64,000 nucleotides of DNA from Leptospira ryugenii. GTDB taxonomy: Bacteria > Spirochaetota > Leptospiria > Leptospirales > Leptospiraceae. The stretch is from assembly GCF_003114855.1 (NCBI RefSeq), contig NZ_BFBB01000008.1:248001-312000 (forward strand). Reading direction: 5' to 3'. Positions 63,064 through 64,000 of the stretch are shown here, in pieces. The notes below the pieces were generated by a model. That model did no database searches and was not told the DNA's origin. It was given only the letters and a program-made list of their open reading frames with translations. How positions within the stretch are numbered: position 1 is the stretch's first letter; each line of letters starts with the position of its first letter. The position numbers were made by a program, and so were the translations under genes.

Positions 63064-63117
63064 GATACATGGATGTATCCGAATTTTATCCAAATATTTC
63101 AGATACACCAATGTATC
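63064..63117. promoter_or_regulatory. Two palindromic operators between the SDR and TetR genes
   Basis: GATACATGGATGTATC (63064-63079) is an inverted repeat with 7-bp arms, and GATACACCAATGTATC (63102-63117) is a close copy. The shared GATACAnnnnTGTATC pattern and the divergent layout point to TetR binding. Confidence 0.8.
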
Positions 63118-63137
63118 TCAAGTAAAAAAAGGATTTT

Positions 63138-63740
63138 ATGAAAAGAAAAGAAAGCCAGCAACTTACTGTTTCCCGAATCTTAGAATCAGCGGAAAAAAAT
63201 TTCGCAGACTACGGATTCCATGCTGCAAGTGTAGAAACGATCACCATGGAAGCAGGATACTCCAGAGGCGCGTTTTATTCAAATTTTGAGAGCAAAGAGG
63301 ATCTTTTTTTGAAATTGGTGGAAAGCCGGATGGATCAAATCTTAATGGAACTTGATTTGATCTTAACTACAGAGCTTCCACCAAATCAAAAACTAGACCA
63401 TATCCGCACCTATTACCGAAAAAATGCTCAGAACCCAAAGTTTGCTCTGATCATGAGTGAATTTTTCCAGCTCGCTATTCGTTCTCACGAAATCAAAGAA
63501 AAAATAAGAAAGATCAATCGAGTGTACAATCAAAAACTTGCCTCTATCGTGGATCATATTTTCAATGATAGCAAAGAAAAACCTGCTTTAAGTTCATATG
63601 AGATCACTGTCATGTTACTGTCTTTAGGTGAAGGATTGATGTTACAACATCTATCCGATCCTAAAAAATTCAATGATGCGGCAATTTCAAAAACCATCGA
63701 CTTTGCATTTGATCGTTTGATTCAGATTCATTTTTCTTAA
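63138..63740 (+). CDS. TetR/AcrR-family regulator
   Basis: 200 residues with the TetR N-terminal helix-turn-helix (RILESAEKNFADYGFHAASV, ETITMEAGYSRGAFYSNFES, KEDLF) and a helical ligand-binding C-terminal part. AAGGA precedes the ATG. It is expected to repress itself and the divergent SDR gene through the two operators between them. Confidence 0.93.
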   Translation: MKRKESQQLTVSRILESAEKNFADYGFHAASVETITMEAGYSRGAFYSNFESKEDLFLKLVESRMDQILMELDLILTTELPPNQKLDHIRTYYRKNAQNPKFALIMSEFFQLAIRSHEIKEKIRKINRVYNQKLASIVDHIFNDSKEKPALSSYEITVMLLSLGEGLMLQHLSDPKKFNDAAISKTIDFAFDRLIQIHFS

Positions 63741-63836
63741 TCAAAACTTTCATAACGAATGATTCCTAATTTACAGATCATAAGGAGAAACTATCTTTTG
63801 TTTAGAATTCGGTAGTACGAAAGAAAGGAATAGATC

Positions 63837-64000
63837 TTGAATAAAAGACTTACATACGAAGAGAGAAAACTTTCCATCATTCAAGCTGCCCTTCCCTTAT
63901 TTGCGGAAAAAGGATTGGATGGAACTAAAACAAGAGAATTGGCGAAAGCAGCAAAAGTAACAGATGCGCTCATATACAAAATTTTCCCAACCAAAGAATT
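63837..64000 (+). CDS. TetR/AcrR-family regulator, N-terminal fragment (runs off the window)
   Basis: From TTG 63837, preceded by AAGGAA, the frame reads RLTYEERKLSIIQAALPLFA, EKGLDGTKTRELAKAAKVTD and ALIYKIFPTKE: a typical TetR DNA-binding domain. The rest lies outside the window. Confidence 0.85.
   Translation, partial: MNKRLTYEERKLSIIQAALPLFAEKGLDGTKTRELAKAAKVTDALIYKIFPTKE

Noticed and set aside
1..64000. CRISPR array, intact transposase or rRNA/tRNA gene
   Set aside because: No regularly spaced short repeats, no transposase-like protein and no tRNA cloverleaf or rRNA signature were found apart from the tmRNA.

Overview
The window looks like spirochaete chromosome, most likely Leptospira. 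The base composition is AT-rich. Short lipoproteins with loose spirochaetal lipoboxes are abundant. Several families common in Leptospira appear: modular lipoproteins with Ig-like, chitobiase-like and DUF1566 domains, a phasin-like protein, and a cAMP-box/patatin fusion. This assignment comes from gene content only; no rRNA or other marker gene is present.

Left part (about 1-24.3 kb) is ordered, operonic and core-like. It holds a DUF1549/DUF1553 plus DUF1501 pair, a four-gene operon of zinc-ribbon, helical, SPFH/SHOCT and PrsW protease genes, a patatin phospholipase, a MATE transporter, an adenosine-deaminase-like gene, and a potassium uptake pair (TrkH/KtrB and TrkA/KtrA) followed by a cobalamin-binding-like protein. 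Next come an ExbB-ExbD-ExbD-TonB operon, a lipoprotein, a phasin-like gene with two palindromic operators, malic enzyme, an aquaporin, and a tightly packed five-gene minus-strand operon with a MotB-like protein. It ends at the tmRNA gene (ssrA).

Middle part (about 24.3-47 kb) is an accessory region starting exactly at the tmRNA 3' end, which is duplicated 209 bp downstream as in integration at a tmRNA. Between the two copies is a GC-rich, hairpin-forming segment. Dispersed intergenic repeats then separate small groups of genes (24.6-34.7 kb): membrane proteins, lipoproteins, a frameshifted acyltransferase-like gene with an SMR exporter, and a 1070-residue modular lipoprotein. From 36.5 to 40.1 kb a five-gene MarR-controlled module (MarR, PEBP, dienelactone hydrolase, cupin, ABM monooxygenase) lies between two 123-bp direct repeats and appears to split a lipoprotein gene. 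From 40.6 to 46.9 kb are decayed RHS core fragments, small lipoproteins, a Kelch protein, an outer-membrane protein and a beta-lactamase-like remnant. No intact transposase or integrase is visible.

Right part (about 47-64 kb) returns to mostly intact genes: YiaA-like, ankyrin lipoprotein, a ferritin-like/4Fe-4S/CDGSH fusion, small enzymes (RibD-like, DUF1398, DoxX), two consecutive frameshifted genes, an LCAT-like lipase, SelO, DUF1304 with an ECF-type sigma factor, and a regulator-rich end (XRE, AraC with membrane sensor, two TetR) with an SDR dehydrogenase. The strongest structural signals are the tmRNA attachment-like duplication with its repeat-separated gene groups, the repeat-bounded MarR module with paired operators, and the palindromic operators upstream of the phasin and SDR/TetR genes.
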